Positions 43,790 through 55,705 are shown, numbered from the stretch's first letter. The stretch: DNA of 64,000 nt from Dromiciops gliroides (GCF_019393635.1 NC_057861.1:657537724-657601723); one strand, 5' to 3'. The notes: a model not told the origin generated them from the sequence alone. Made by a program: numbers and translations.

Positions 43790-43960
43790 ATCCCAAATGA
43801 ATGAATGAATGAAAACAAATTAAGTTTTTACTATGTCTCAAGCATTTTGCTAAGTGATGGTTATATAAATACAAGTAAGGAAGACAGTTCCTACCCTTAA
43901 GGTGTTTTCATTCTATTAAGACAAGATACTGTATATAAAGAGGAAGAGAGAACAAGGAAG
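43790..43960 (-). mobile_element. L2 LINE 3' end (antisense)
   Basis: A (GAAT)-like patch, then 'agtttttactatgtctcaag', 'cattttgctaagtgatgg', 'cttaaggtgttttcattcta'. Confidence 0.65.
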
Positions 43961-43964
43961 AATG

Positions 43965-44895
43965 TTTTGGATAAGGAAATCTGAGGGATTGGTAATTGTA
44001 GCAATAGGGGAGAAACTGATTGAAATATCCTTTCTAGGCGTGGAAATGTTCATTTGCTATTCTCAGAGCTAGTACAGGAAAGTGGAGAGGATATGAAAGG
44101 TACTGTAGGAGGAAGAGGAAGGTAGGGTGCTGACATGATGGCATAGAAATGGCCATGAAGTGACACGGGAGGCTTGAGAACATGAAAGTTAAGGAGAATA
44201 CTCATCAGTCCAAGCCTACGGTCAAAGGGGTGGGAGACTGGTTTTCCAGTCATAAGTGGAAGCTGGAGGATAGGCATCAGGAAGTGGAGATGACAGGTAG
44301 AAGATTTCCAAGAACTTTGGATAACATTTAGAGTTAGAGACTTTGATAGAATGAATGGGGGGTAGGAAGAGCTGCCTTGCTAATAGAAAATGTATTTTCT
44401 AATTGGGTTTGACCAGCTCTCAAAGCAAGATACATTTCATATAGGATGCTAACCACACATTGACTTAATAATTTCACAGCACTTTGCTTTACTAAAACTC
44501 CATATACTTTCACTCACTTCACTTTGAGGGTCAGGGGATTGGATCCATGTTATCTCTGAACATTTTAGCCAATAATGTTTGTCTATGAGTTCAGTAAAAG
44601 TTGCCGCCAGTACAACATAATAGTGGTGACTAAGAACATAGAATCAGACCAAGGGTACAATATGGAGGATTAGACATTTTCTTCAGTTCCCATTAATCTT
44701 CAAAATACCCTTCCCCAAAAGGAATTATGCCACCAAAGTAGTGCAATTATAACTGTCTCCATGGGATAAGAAACCAAGCCTGATAAGGTAACAGAATTAT
44801 AAATTAATAGTGAAAAACACACTCTTAAAATTATCCTTCAGCACCACTGGCCTAGCTTTGGCAATAGGTGCAAACTGACCTTGTGTTTTGGGATC
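43965..44895. other. unassigned sequence
   Basis: No family recognised with confidence. The last 200 bases may be the 5' UTR of the old L1 that follows. Confidence 0.4.
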
Positions 44896-44899
44896 CACT

Positions 44900-46640
44900 C
44901 ACGGTAAATCAATGGGAAAAATACTAAAATGAGAAGAGAAGATGAGTAAGAAGATAACTAAATATTGCAAAAAATATATATTGTAAGACAAAGAAAATTG
45001 CACTAATAGCTGATAAAATACAGAATTCTGTGAATTCCCAAGAGAGTGGGATATTCCAAAATGGTTCAAGGAGGGAATTACATTTAGAGTAGAATTTAGA
45101 TGAGAACAGAGTAGAATTTATGACTTTCATAGAAGAAATAATTAGTAGAATAGAACCTATGGTATCTAAACTCTCCAAGGGAGTGAAAGAGAAAACAACA
45201 AATATACCGAAGTGAAGGACATAGGGGAAGAACAGAAGAAAAAAGCAATAACATCAAAAGACTACATGATCTCTATTAAAGCAGAACATATTGATCTCAA
45301 AGAGAGTATGCTTAAAGATAACTTAAAGATCATAGGCTTTTCAGAAGAACATGAAAATTCATTAAACCTGAACATCAAAAGTCAAGAAATAATACAAGAA
45401 AATTCCCAGAACTTCTGACTATACAAGCTATTGTTCTTCAATCATTGTCATGTCTGACTCTTCATGACCCTATGGACCATAGTATGCCAGGCTCTTCTAT
45501 GCTCCACTGTCTCTCAAAGTTGTCCAAGTTCATGTTTCATGACACCATCTATCCATTTCATCCTCTGCCATCCCGTTTTCCTTCTATCTTCAATTGTTCA
45601 CAGCATTAGTGTCTTTTCCATTGAGTCCTCTCTTCTCATTATGTGGCCAAAACATTTAATTTTCAGGTTCAGTATTTGACCTTCCAGTGAATAATCTGAA
45701 TTAATTTCTTTAAGTACTGACTGATTTGGTCTCCTTGATGTCCAAGGGACTCTCAAAAGTTTTCTCCAACACCTTAACTCAAAAGCATCAGTTCTATGGT
45801 GCTCAGCTTTCCTTATAGTCCAGCTCTCAAAGCCATACATTACTACCGGAAAAACCATAGCTTTGACTCTATGGACCTTTGTCAGCAAAGTGATGCCTCC
45901 ACTTTTTCCATGTACTGTCCACATTTATCACAGTTTTCCCCCCATGGAGCAAGCATCTTTTAATTTCATGACTGCAGTTGCTATCTGCAGTCATCTCTGA
46001 ACCCAAGAATATAATATTTGACACTGCTATCATTTCTTCTTCCTCTATTTGCCAAAGGATAATGGGAGAACTAACCAAGATCTTAGTTTGGTATTTTTTA
46101 AAATGTTAAGCTTCAGGCCAGCTTTTACACTCATCTCTTGCACCTTCATCAAGAGGCTTCTTAAGTCTTCACTTTCCGTGATCAGAATGTTATCATCTGT
46201 ATAACTGAGATTGTTCATATTTCTCCTGGCAACCTGAATATACAAAGTAAGCTGCCTGAATATACAAAGTAAGCACCAATGGAAAGAATCTACACATTGG
46301 CTTCAGAAAAACAATCAAAACTATGTTTCAAATATATAGATACTTAGGGATAAAATGTAATGATTCCAATGACAAAAAAGAAATTCTGCTAGGAAACAGG
46401 TTTAAAAAACAACCTTCAAATATTAAGAGAAGGAAATTCAAATAGCACAAGACTACTCTGCTTCCATCAAAAACCATACAGAAGAAAGGAATAATATATG
46501 CCAAAAAGCTAATCAACTCAAAATAACATACACTGCAAACTTGAGTTTAATCATAAGTGAAAAAAGAAGGCTGTTCAATAAGAAACATTTTAAAGTATTA
46601 CTACAAAATAAAAGAAGTGTGACCAAATGATTTGACACAC
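44900..46640 (+). mobile_element. ancient L1/HAL1 ORF1 region, split by an RTE
   Basis: The + frame at 45212-45418 contains ESMLKDNLKIIGFSEEHENS and QEIIQENSQNF, which fits the ORF1p RRM (compare RRDNLRIIGLPE in the young L1). After the RTE, about 46290-46640 continues with C-terminal-type text. A related 5' part recurs at about 46880-47180. Stops are frequent, so this is far older than the other L1s. Confidence 0.6.
45425..46285 (-). mobile_element. RTE-clade (BovB-like) LINE, 3' part
   Basis: The minus strand encodes the C-terminal part of an RTE polyprotein. A YTDDNILITESEDLRSLL block (near 46200) matches the YADD catalytic region. It is followed by VQEMSVKAGLKLNI, then LLTKVHRVKAMVFPVVMYG and FELRCWRKLLRVPWTSRR (about 45870-45730). 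It ends with LKIKCFGHIMRREDSMEKTLML. The 3' end, read on the minus strand, has 'tcatgaagagtcagacatga', shared with the MAR1 SINE tail at 13.28 kb. 5'-truncated and frame-broken at least once. It sits inside an older L1 ORF1. Confidence 0.93.
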
Positions 46641-46879
46641 AAACACTCAAAAAAACAAAAATATAATACATTAAAACAAATGTAACTACAAATGAAAGTA
46701 AAAATAAAATAAATTACCTCATCTTTAGAGTGTATTAAAAAAACTAGAATGAGAAAGCCATGTATGTGGCTAAAACATAAAAGAACAACAGAAGTAGCAC
46801 TAAAATGTGTTTCTAAAATTATGCCAAAAATTATACAAAAGAATAAAGATGAAAATGGATTCTATGGAAAGAGAAAGAG

Positions 46880-47180
46880 ATAGTAGAGGATAATTTTTAT
46901 AATTATAATTCTATTAACAATAAATAAATAAATGCAAGATAAGGGAATATGAACCAGTGCAAAATCCTGTGGATTCCTAAAACAGCAGGGAGCGAGAGCA
47001 GGAAATTCCAAAATAATTTAAGAGACAAATCAGGACATTGAGGGTAAAATTTAGAGGAACAGAGCTGAAACCCCTTTGGAATAAACCCCACAATCTTTCT
47101 TTCATTACGGGTGAATCAATGGAACTAAATTATAGAATTAGAGGGTTCATAAAAGGGAGATGAAAGATGGAAGGTAGAAT
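46880..47180 (+). mobile_element. ancient L1/HAL1 5' fragment, second copy
   Basis: 'aaaatcctgtggattcctaa', 'aggaaattccaaaataattt' and 'gggtaaaatttagagga' align loosely with 45020-45130 ('cagaattctgtgaattccca', 'ggatattccaaaatggttc'). Confidence 0.5.
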
Positions 47181-47184
47181 GGAA

Positions 47185-47640
47185 TACATGATAACCAATG
47201 AAGGTAAAACTACTGTAGTATTTCAACAAAAAGAGGGGCCAAAAGAGAAGGCATGGGGTGGCAAAGGGCAGGATTGAAGCAGGGAGGGGGGAGGAGAACT
47301 TAACTCAATGGTGGGAAGAGGTCCCACTAAAGAACTCTCCTGTGGTGGAAAGAGATATTTTCTTCAGCGAAAAATGGAGACCTCACAATGTAGGGATTTG
47401 ATGCACAGGTAGAAAACTTCCTCTGAGACCATTGTGCCTCTATAGATAACAACCTGCCTCAGGAGAGGGGAAATCAGAGTAGCTGCAGGGGAGTTGGTAT
47501 CTAGAAGGATGGCTGGGCATGTCCCCAGAGAGGAGGAGATTACATAGCAAATGGGAAAGGAAATGATAATGGGGAGGGCAAAGACTAGAAGTGAACTGCA
47601 TGATTTGGTATGTAGGGAAATTTCTACCATGAGGCAATAC
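47185..47640. other. unassigned, purine-rich sequence
   Basis: A/G-rich, no open frame of note. It could be the inter-ORF region of the preceding old L1. Confidence 0.35.
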
Positions 47641-48184
47641 TTTTTTTAATAGTTCAGTATTTTATTATTTTCCAATTACATATAAGGATAGTTTTCAACA
47701 TTTGTTTTCACAGGATTTTTAGTTCCAAATTTTTCTCCCACCCTCCCTTCCTTCTCTCCTCCCCAAGACAGAAAGCAATCTAATATATGTTATATATGTG
47801 CAATTACATTAAACATATTTATTCATTAGTCATATTGTGAAAGAAGAGTCAGAGTACAAGAGAAAAATGAAGGGAAAAAAAAAGGGAAAAAAAAGAAGGG
47901 AAAAAAAGCCCTAAAGTAGAACTAGTATGGTTCAATCTGTGTTCGTAAACCACAGTTCTTTTTTCTGGATGTTGAGAACATTTTCTATCATGAAGTTCTT
48001 TAAAATTGTTTTTGACCATTGCATTGCTAAAAAATCCAAGTCTATCACCATTGTTCATCACACAATGTTGTTGTAACTGTGTACAATGTTCTTCTGGTCC
48101 TGCTCCTCTCAGTCAGCATCAGTCCATGTAAGTCCTTCCAGGTTTCTCTGAACTCCTCCTACTCATCATTACTTTTCACATTGA
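47641..48184 (-). mobile_element. L1 LINE, 5'-truncated 3' end
   Basis: Antisense L1 3' UTR: T-rich end, 'caattacatataaggatagt', the inverted purine tract, 'agtcatattgtgaaagaaga'. Then antisense ORF2 C-terminus ('tccatgtaagtccttccagg', 'tttctctgaactcctcct'). Confidence 0.9.
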
Positions 48185-48466
48185 TTTTTTAAAAACTTTT
48201 TGTTCTAAATTTTCTTCTTCTCTCCCTCCTTGTCCCTCCCTATGAAATCTAGCAACTCAATATAAGTCATACATTATGCAAAACATCTTCTCATTAGTCA
48301 GGTTGTAAAAGAAAATAGACAAAATAACTTTAGAAAGAGGAGCTAACAAATAAAATTATACTTCAATCTGTATTCAGATACCACCAGTTCTTTCTCTGTT
48401 GATGGTTTGCATTTTTCATACATCCTTCTGATATCATCCTGCTCATCATTTCTTTCACAGTTACTA

Positions 48467-48612
48467 TTTTTTTTCTTTAGGCAATGGGGGTTAAGTGACT
48501 TGCCCACAGTCACACAGCTAGTAAGTGTCAAGTGTCTGAGGCCGGATTTGAACTCAGTAGCTCCTGAATCCAGGGCCGGTGCTTTATCCACTGCGCCATC
48601 TAGCTGCCCCCT
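48467..48612 (-). mobile_element. WSINE1-type SINE
   Basis: Reverse copy ending ctgcgccatctagctgcccc. Flanking acagttacta at 48457-48466 and 48613-48622 marks insertion into the HAL1-like element. Confidence 0.96.
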
Positions 48613-49030
48613 ACAGTTACTATTGCTTACTATATTACCCTCCATCCTATTCCCTCCCCTTGATATTCACTGTATTTCTTATCTTCCTTCATCCTATCCC
48701 TCCTCAAAAATGTTTTGCTTTTTACTGCCCCCTCCTTCAATCTGCCCTTCCTTCCTTTGCCACTTCCCCCATCTCCTTCCCCTCCCACTTTCCCTCACAG
48801 CACAATATATTACTATACCCACTTGAGTGTGTATGTTATTCCCTCTTTGAGCCAATTCTGATGAAAGTAAGGTTAACTCACTCCCCCACTCCTCTCCCAT
48901 CTTTCCCTCCACTCCATGAGCTTTTTCTCATTTCTTTTATGTAAACTACTTTTTCCCAGTCCACCTCTCCCTTGACATTTCTTTCAGTGCATTCCCCTTA
49001 CCTCTTAACTTTATTTTGAATATGTCATCA

Positions 49031-49165
49031 TGGGTCACCTAGGTGACAAGTGGACAAAGCCCTAGCCCTGGACCCAGGAGTCCCCAAGTCCAAATCTGGC
49101 CCCAGACGTAGGCCACCCCACCCTGCCTGCCCCACATAAAACAAGGATAAACAAAAAATAAATGC
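49031..49165 (+). repeat. SINE-derived block built into the L1/HAL1 lineage (copy 2)
   Basis: 'gggtcacctaggtgacaagt', 'agccctggacccaggagtc', 'aaatctggccccagacg', then 'ccctgcctgccccacata'. Same internal shortening and same L1 junctions as the block at 34.84 kb. Confidence 0.8.
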
Positions 49166-49300
49166 TTTACAGATATCATCCCTTTTGATTCAATTCACAC
49201 CAGTGCCCTCCAACTATATTCCTTTCAGCTGCCCTAATACTGAGAAAGATCTTATGAGTTAGAGGTATTATCTTCCCATGTAGGAATATAAACAGTTCAA

Positions 49301-49444
49301 TATTTTTTTACAGGGCAGAGAGGGTTAAGTGACTTGTCCAGGGTCACACAGCTAGTAAGTGTCAAGTGTCTGAGTCCAGATTTGATTCAAGTCCTCCTGA
49401 ATCCAGGGCTGGTGCTTTATCTACTGTGCCACCTAGCTGCCTCC
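49301..49444 (-). mobile_element. WSINE1-type SINE
   Basis: Reverse copy ending gtgccacctagctgcctcc. Flanks aacagttcaa (49291) and aacagttcag (49445). Confidence 0.95.
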
Positions 49445-49510
49445 AACAGTTCAGTCTTTTAATATACCTCATGATTTCTTTTTCCTGTTTAGCTTTTATG
49501 CTCATGAGGC

Positions 49511-50250
49511 AATCCTTTTCCTAATTACAAACCTATGGAATTGATACTTATGCATGTGAGGCACAACTGAACAAAAAGAGTTAAGGGGAACCCTCTACAA
49601 GGCGATGACAGAAATTGTTTAGAAGAGGGAACTCAAACATGGCAGTTTAGAAGATTTAATTCTTTGAGGACCACAAAAAGTCTAATGAAGGAAAAATAAG
49701 TATAAAGACTATGAATCAAAGAATAAATATTTGGAAGAGACAGAAAGAGGAGCAATGAAGAGAATAAAGTAATGAAATCAACTTCAAAAAATGTAGCAAA
49801 GCAAAAAACAAAAACAAATAAAGCCAACCCAAACCCAAACCCATTAACAAAAAGAAACTGCAAGGGAGGAGAAAGAGTAGAGATTTTTAATTAATCACTT
49901 CCCAGAGAGAGTAACAAAAGGTGAGTAGAAAAAGAAAGAACTAAAAAGGAAAAAGGAACCAAAAATTAAATAAAACTCTAAAACTAGGGAAAGAGAGGAG
50001 GGGTATTGGAAGTTGCAGGAAGAGAGCCTGTGGGAATAGAGTGGACTTAAAGTAGATTAAGCAAAACTATTTATATGGACAAAATACTGTCTTGAAAGGG
50101 AAACAAAAAACTCCTAATTAAATAAAAACAACAAATATCAGACACAAATTGATAAAAATATAAATGAGGGTGCTATCTCCTGAGGGAAACTTTGCTGATT
50201 CCTCTAGTTGTTAGAACTCTGTTCCCTTATATTATCTTTATTTCCGTATT
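49511..50250. other. unassigned A-rich sequence
   Basis: A-rich on the + strand with many GAAAG and AACAAA motifs. It may be old L1 coding debris, but no motif is readable. Confidence 0.35.
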
Positions 50251-50254
50251 TAAA

Positions 50255-50390
50255 TGCTACATCTCTCCAGATGAAAGGAAGTTCTTTGAAGACATGGTCT
50301 CCTTGCTTTGACTTTGTATTCCTCCCACCTAGTATGGTACTTTATACATAGTGCCCAGTAATTACTTGTTGAATGAATGGATGAGCAAGT
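50255..50390 (+). mobile_element. L2 LINE 3' end
   Basis: 'gaaggaagttctttgaagac', 'ttgactttgtattcctccca', 'gcccagtaattacttgttga'. Confidence 0.68.
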
Positions 50391-50394
50391 GAGT

Positions 50395-51450
50395 AAGTGA
50401 ATATTATGATGAAATGGCATACAGATGCTATTTCTAAAATTCCTGGCACCCAGATATTTCTAGGGCTGCACAGAGTTAAATCTAGTCTTGTATTTGCCCA
50501 GACACTCCAAGCTGGTAGCAGAACTAAGTGGTTGAGCCTCTGAATTCTATACATTCCTCAGTGGCTTCACCTTTAGTACAGCAAATGCAGCCTTGAGGTT
50601 ACAAAGGTCTCAGCATCTTGAGTCAAGGCTTCCTCCAGGCAGAGAGGTTATTGACTTTAATCTACTTGCTGATGGATCAAAGCAGGCACCTGAGAATCCT
50701 GGAACAGCTGTGGATCAAGAAGAACCTTCCCAGCTTGCAAATGACAGTGGCAAAGGGCAAGAGAAAACACCTCCTTGGCTGAGTGTGGTGTACCACTGCC
50801 TCCGCCATCTGCTCCAGATGTTTCTCTCTGCTGCCCCTAAACCCCTCCAACACTGGGAGGGAAGTCTGACCCAGTTCACTTTGATCCATGTCACCCCTTT
50901 CTCATCTTTAAACCAAGGTGTGTTAAAAAAAATCTTTCAGGGAAGTTGAGCATATTAACTAATTTATGATCATAAACCACTTTGAAGAGACTAAGTCCCT
51001 TATAAATGCTGAGTGTTATTTTCAACTGGCAAGATTCAGGTAAGTTTGGGGCAGTAGTAGCTTTATTTATTACTTGACTGAAGGTGGAAGCTGGGTTATG
51101 ACTGGGGAACAGAAGACAGCAATCATTCCTCTTTTTCTTTTTAAAGCCTTCTCTCATTTATATTGACTAGAGTTGAGGCTTGGAATGGAGAAATTATCGA
51201 GTCACTCACTTGAAGAAAGTGAGTGACTGTCAGATATAGTGCCCAGCGCCACAGCACATTTAGGGAAAAGAGACTTTTTAAAGGAGTATGATGAATTAGA
51301 GAGACCAAAGTCAATCTTTAATAGGGAAAACTATTGCTCTTGGGCTGAAAATGTGACTACCAGTGGGCAATAACTCTCAGCCTATTCCTTTTAACCTTTG
51401 GGGCAATAGTTTTTCCCACCACAAATTTCATCTCTCCAGAAAACAAACCG
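50395..51450. other. unassigned sequence with a 118-codon open frame
   Basis: The + frame at 50593-50949 (MRLQRSQHLESRLPPGREVI ...) is polar at first and then leucine-rich. No family recognised, and no splice or promoter context. Around it I see no known repeat. Confidence 0.25.
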
Positions 51451-51454
51451 TGTT

Positions 51455-51800
51455 TATATTCTGCACATAGTTTACGTATAGGAACACATTTATATCCACA
51501 CACACAAATATGTATGCATATATACACTTGCATATGTTTATAAATATACACATATTCATGCATTTATGTACATGTACATGCCATAAAATAGCAATGTATT
51601 TATATATTTACATGTGTGTATATGTGTATTTACATGTGCATGTATATATATACATAGAGAAAGACACAGAGACATAGAGAAAGAGGGAGAGATACAGAAT
51701 GACAGAGGAAGAGCATGAAAGAGACAGAGAGAAATGGAGAGATAGAGAAACAGAGGGAGACAGACAAAGATGGAGAGACACACACACAGAGAGAGTATTT
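51455..51800. repeat. TA/CA/TG then GA-rich compound microsatellite
   Basis: Alternating TATG/CACA units to about 51655, then 120 bases of GAGA/GACA purine repeats ending in (CA)n. Confidence 0.9.
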
Positions 51801-52004
51801 CAAGCAGTATGTTTTATCATGAACTGGAAGTTAAAATTAGATAAATAAAATACCGCCCCCCCACACACACTCATCACCTTTCCTTGCTCCTTCCTACCTG
51901 GTCCTGCATTCTTGGCTTTGGTGTACTTTGTTGCAACTACAATTTATATTAGCTTTTCAGTTGCACAATCATTGCTTTACTAAGCCAGAGGAAAAAAAAT
52001 CACA

Positions 52005-52560
52005 GTATTTCATAGAATTTCATAGCATCATAGAGTTACAGAGTTGGAAGAATCTTCTCAGTTCACCTAATCCATCTCCTACTTAACATAATTTCTCAAT
52101 GGCATACCCACCAAGTTATCCTCCAACCTTTGCCTGAAGATCTATCTCCATTAATTAGGAGCCTACCACCTCTCAAAGTATCCCATTTCCACTTTTGGAC
52201 AGCTCTAGTTATTGGGATATATTTTCTTAATTCAGATCTAAATTGGCCTCTTTCCTACTTCTATCCATGGCTCTTAGAAGTGACTTCTTGGGACTGATAG
52301 AACAAATCAAATTCCTCTTATTACAGCCTTTAAAATACCTGAAAACAGGGGTAGCTAGGTGGCTCAGTGGATAAAGCACTGGCCCTGGATTTAGGAGGAC
52401 CTGAGTTCAAATCCAACCTCAGACACTTGACACTTACTAGCTGTGTGACCCTGGGAAAGTCACTTAACAAAAAAAGAAAAAAGAAAGAAAGAAATACCTG
52501 AAAACAGTTTTCCTGTCCATCCTAAATCTCCTGACTTTAAGCTAAACTTTCTACATTCCT
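52005..52560 (-). mobile_element. CR1/L3 LINE (antisense), first piece
   Basis: 'catagagttacagagttgga', 'cacctaatccatctcctac', 'cattaattaggagcctacc', 'ccatggctcttagaagtgac', 'tcctgactttaagctaaact'. Split by a SINE at 52349-52491, and continues at 53255-53480. Confidence 0.78.
52349..52491 (+). mobile_element. WSINE1-type SINE
   Basis: Copy with a perfect 16-bp duplication, aaatacctgaaaacag, at 52333-52348 and 52492-52507. The last bases before the tail are deleted. Confidence 0.97.
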
Positions 52561-53254
52561 CAGTCAGTCAATCAAAAAGTATTTATTAAATTCCTATCAT
52601 GTGTAAGGTACTGTACTAAGTGCTAGAGGGTTAAACATACCAAAAAAGAAACAGACCCTATCCTTAAGGATATTACATTATATCAGAGGAGATAACATGG
52701 GTTGAAATAAGTTTATTCAAATAAAAATATTAATAGAAAGCATTTTTTTGCGGGGGAGGCTCTAGTGCCTGTATCAGGAAAAGTCTGATAAGGCCAATGA
52801 TTGATATTTGAAGGAACCTAGGAATTCTAAGCAGCAGAGGGAAGGAGGGAGTTCATTATAAGCATGGGAGAAAGCCTATGCCAAGGCATAGACATAAGAG
52901 GAGTATTATGAGTGAGGAAAAGCAAAAGAAAGCCAATTTGGCTGAAGTGTAAAATGTGTGGAGGAAAGTGATGCCATAATGTGGTTAGAAAACTAGGTTT
53001 CAGTCAAGTTTTGAAGGGTTTTAAATGCCAAATGGTGACTTTTATATTTTACTGAAGAGGTAATAGGGAGCCTCTGGAGTTTATTGGGTTGAGGAGTAAC
53101 ATGATCAGAGCTGGGCTTTAGGAAAATCAGTTTGACAGCTTTGTGGAAGATGGATTGGAGAGGAGAGAGACTTGTTTCAGAGACACTAATTCAGCTATTG
53201 CAATAGTCTAGTTTAGAGCTGATGAGGGCCTGGTGAAGGTGAAGGTTTTCAATG
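52561..53254 (-). mobile_element. L2 LINE nested in CR1/L3
   Basis: Inverted tail ('aaaagtatttattaaattcc', 'ggtactgtactaagtgctag'), 'tatccttaaggatattacat', then antisense coding text ('aggtaatagggagcctctgg', 'ttgacagctttgtggaagat', 'cagctattgcaatagtctag'). Confidence 0.85.
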
Positions 53255-53480
53255 GATCCACATATAGCATGATCTCAAAGGTTTTCAGGTTGAATCTAGA
53301 TGCTCTCCAACTTGTCAATATATTTTGTGAAATGTAATACCTAGAATGTTGTACCGTGCTCTAGACATGATCAAACCAGGACAAAATAGGTCAAGGCTAT
53401 CACCTCCTTATTTCTTAAATCTGTATCTCTTAATGAAGCCTAAGATCATGCTGGCTTTCCTGGCTGGTATTGGTCAGACA
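53255..53480 (-). mobile_element. CR1/L3 LINE (antisense), second piece
   Basis: 'cacatatagcatgatctcaa', 'gatgctctccaacttgtcaa', 'aagatcatgctggctttcct' continue the CR1 text where the L2 broke it. Confidence 0.75.
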
Positions 53481-53484
53481 TACT

Positions 53485-54485
53485 GTTGTATGATGTGGGC
53501 TCGGAACAAGACTAAAATACCTTGAATATTTGCTATGATATGGAAAGGCATCTTCTCCCATTGCAGGTTGATGGAACAGACTGGGGACACCCATCCTATT
53601 ATGATAAACAGCTGCAGGATCCATGCAGAAGGAGATCTGGAAAATAAGGCCATATAGTGTAAAGAGAGGATAGAAATTGGTCAAAGAGTCTGAATGAGTC
53701 CAACTAAGTCAATGAATAGAAATGAGAGTTTATTCTCTTTGAGGGTCAAATTCCTCTGTATTGTAACTAACAGTGCAGAATGTAGTAAGTACTTAAACAA
53801 TATATGATGGATTGAACTGGAAATAAGAGACTCTGACTGTTCAGATGTAGAACACTATGCACAGTTTTGTTTCCAATTTGGGACAATGCTTTTTTTTCCC
53901 TTAGGCTGCTGGCCACTTGCCTGCCATACTGGTCCAAACTAATGCTTTTCTAAAGCCAATACACATTAATTCAATCTTTATCGTGCCAACAAAGGAGATC
54001 CTGGTAGTTGATTTTCCATAATTGTAACCAAAACTCTCCTAATTTCACTTTAGTAATCAATTATTAGTTCAGCAGAACATGATCCCCCAGCTGTCTTTTC
54101 TCCTCAAGCTTCCAACACTGTGCCTTCACTTCTACCCCAATCCCACCTGAGATCGTTGCCTTATACTTTACTGAGAACATTGAGACCATTTTTCATGAGT
54201 TCCCTCTCCTTCCCTTCACCACATATCACAGTGCTTTCATATTATCCCTATTCTTACCTCCTTTTGTCATATCTTTGATGAAGAGGTGGACCATCTCATG
54301 AAGCAAATTCCTCTACATGTACCGCTGATCCCATCCTTTCCAGGCTTTTTTAGCTTATTGTAAAAACAATCAGCCTCTTTGTCTCTCTGGCTTTTCTATC
54401 TCTGTCTCTTTGTCTCAGTCTCTATCATCACCATCTCATCATCATCATCAGTCTCTCCATAGTAGATACTTCCCTGCTTCCTTTA
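53485..54485. other. unassigned sequence
   Basis: No family recognised. A short CATCAT-rich patch lies at 54424-54450. Confidence 0.4.
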
Positions 54486-54489
54486 AAGC

Positions 54490-54975
54490 AAAGTTTTACT
54501 GATTTTTATATGATAAATATTTAGAGATTACCTCCACTCCATGAGAGGTCTCTTGCAACAAAGGAAAACAAATAAGTGAAAACAATAATTCAGACTTCTT
54601 AAAGTGCATATAACATTCCACATCTGTAAATTAAGATAAACATATTCTTTCTCTCCCTCCTACCCCACTGGAAAAAAGAAAAGAAGTAAAACAAATTCCT
54701 TGTAACAACTATGCACAGTCAAACAAAACAAATGACCTCAATGGATATATACAAAAATATATGTCTCATTCTGCACCTTAAATCCAGCACCTCTTTGTAA
54801 TGAGTGGCATATTTCATCACATGTCCTATAGAATTATGAATAATCATTGTATTGATCAGAGTTCTTACAGCTTTCAGAATTGTTTGTTTTTATGGTGATA
54901 CTGTTGTATAAATTATTCTCTGGGTTCTGCTCATTTTCTTTTACATCAGTTTATAAAATTCCTCAAAATAGTTGA
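54490..54975 (-). mobile_element. old L1, 3' end (antisense)
   Basis: 'attgatcagagttcttacag' and 'tctgggttctgctcatttt' parallel the reverse of the old L1 at 25.6 kb. Confidence 0.7.
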
Positions 54976-54979
54976 TTTT

Positions 54980-55450
54980 TATAATATTAGTTTTAGGTAC
55001 AGATTGTATTTCTGGGTTCGCCTATTTCACTCTGTATCCTTCATATAAGTTGCTTCATGTCTGTGTTTTTTTAATTATTTTTTTTTGAGAAATGAGGAAA
55101 TAGATGACTTCTCTCTTTCCTAAGAAAATACCCATCTCATCATTTTTTAAAAAAGGCTCACTTGGCTGTAATGTTCTTTCATGGTTATCAGTTTATATCT
55201 ATCCTCCCTTTAAAATTCTGGAAAAATGCTGTCTATACATCCTGCTTCTACTTCCCATACTCACTTCTAAACCATTTGTAATTTTGTTATTCAATTGAAA
55301 TTAATAGACAATAAATACTTGTTGATTGATTGATTTAAAATTCATCCCCCAAAATATATTGATGTGTCTTTACTCATTCTTAGTGGGTGGATCATAACTG
55401 CTGTATTACCTAAGTCCCAGTACAATTGTGAAGAAAGTATAATACTTTCA
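54980..55450. other. unassigned AT-rich sequence
   Basis: Contains 'aaatgaggaaatagatgact', as in the old L1 at 25.45 kb, and a (TTGA)n patch at 55318-55333. Otherwise nothing. Confidence 0.35.
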
Positions 55451-55454
55451 TCTA

Positions 55455-55575
55455 TTTTATATATACATCTATATATATTTATACAATAAATATATACATG
55501 TATACACATACATATATATGTGTGCATATACATATATATATATACACGCATGCATATATATGCATGTGTGTGTTA
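55455..55575. repeat. TA/TATG microsatellite
   Basis: Alternating purine-pyrimidine TATA, TACA and TGCA units. Confidence 0.88.
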
Positions 55576-55589
55576 TTTTCCTTGACAAG

Positions 55590-55705
55590 ATTTTAAGCTC
55601 TTTTAAGTCAGAAACTGTTTTGCTTTTGTCTTTGTTTCTCCAGACCCTCACCCAGTCTCTGTTACATAGTAGGGACTTAAGGAATACTTGTTGATTAGTA
55701 GAATT
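55590..55705 (+). mobile_element. L2 LINE 3' end
   Basis: 'ttttaagctcttttaagtca', 'ttgcttttgtctttgtttct', 'gttacatagtagggacttaa'. Confidence 0.72.

Larger units (their letters stand above)
48185..49510 (-). mobile_element. HAL1-like element, 5'-truncated, with two SINEs
   Basis: On the minus strand: the last bases before an ORF1 end; 'cctacatgggaagataatac'; the SINE-derived block (49165-49031); a purine-rich inter-ORF region; then 'agtaactgtgaa' (start of ORF2) joined within about ten bases to 'atgatgagcaggatgat' (near the end of ORF2); then the 3' UTR. Nearly all of ORF2 is therefore missing, the HAL1 plan. Later SINEs lie at 48467-48612 and 49301-49444. Confidence 0.8.

Noticed and set aside
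48407-48944. 139- and 121-codon + frames
   Set aside because: Antisense readings of a SINE and of the purine-rich HAL1-like spacer.
50593-50949. 118-codon + frame as a gene
   Set aside because: No recognisable domain and no context. Length alone is not sufficient in 64 kb.
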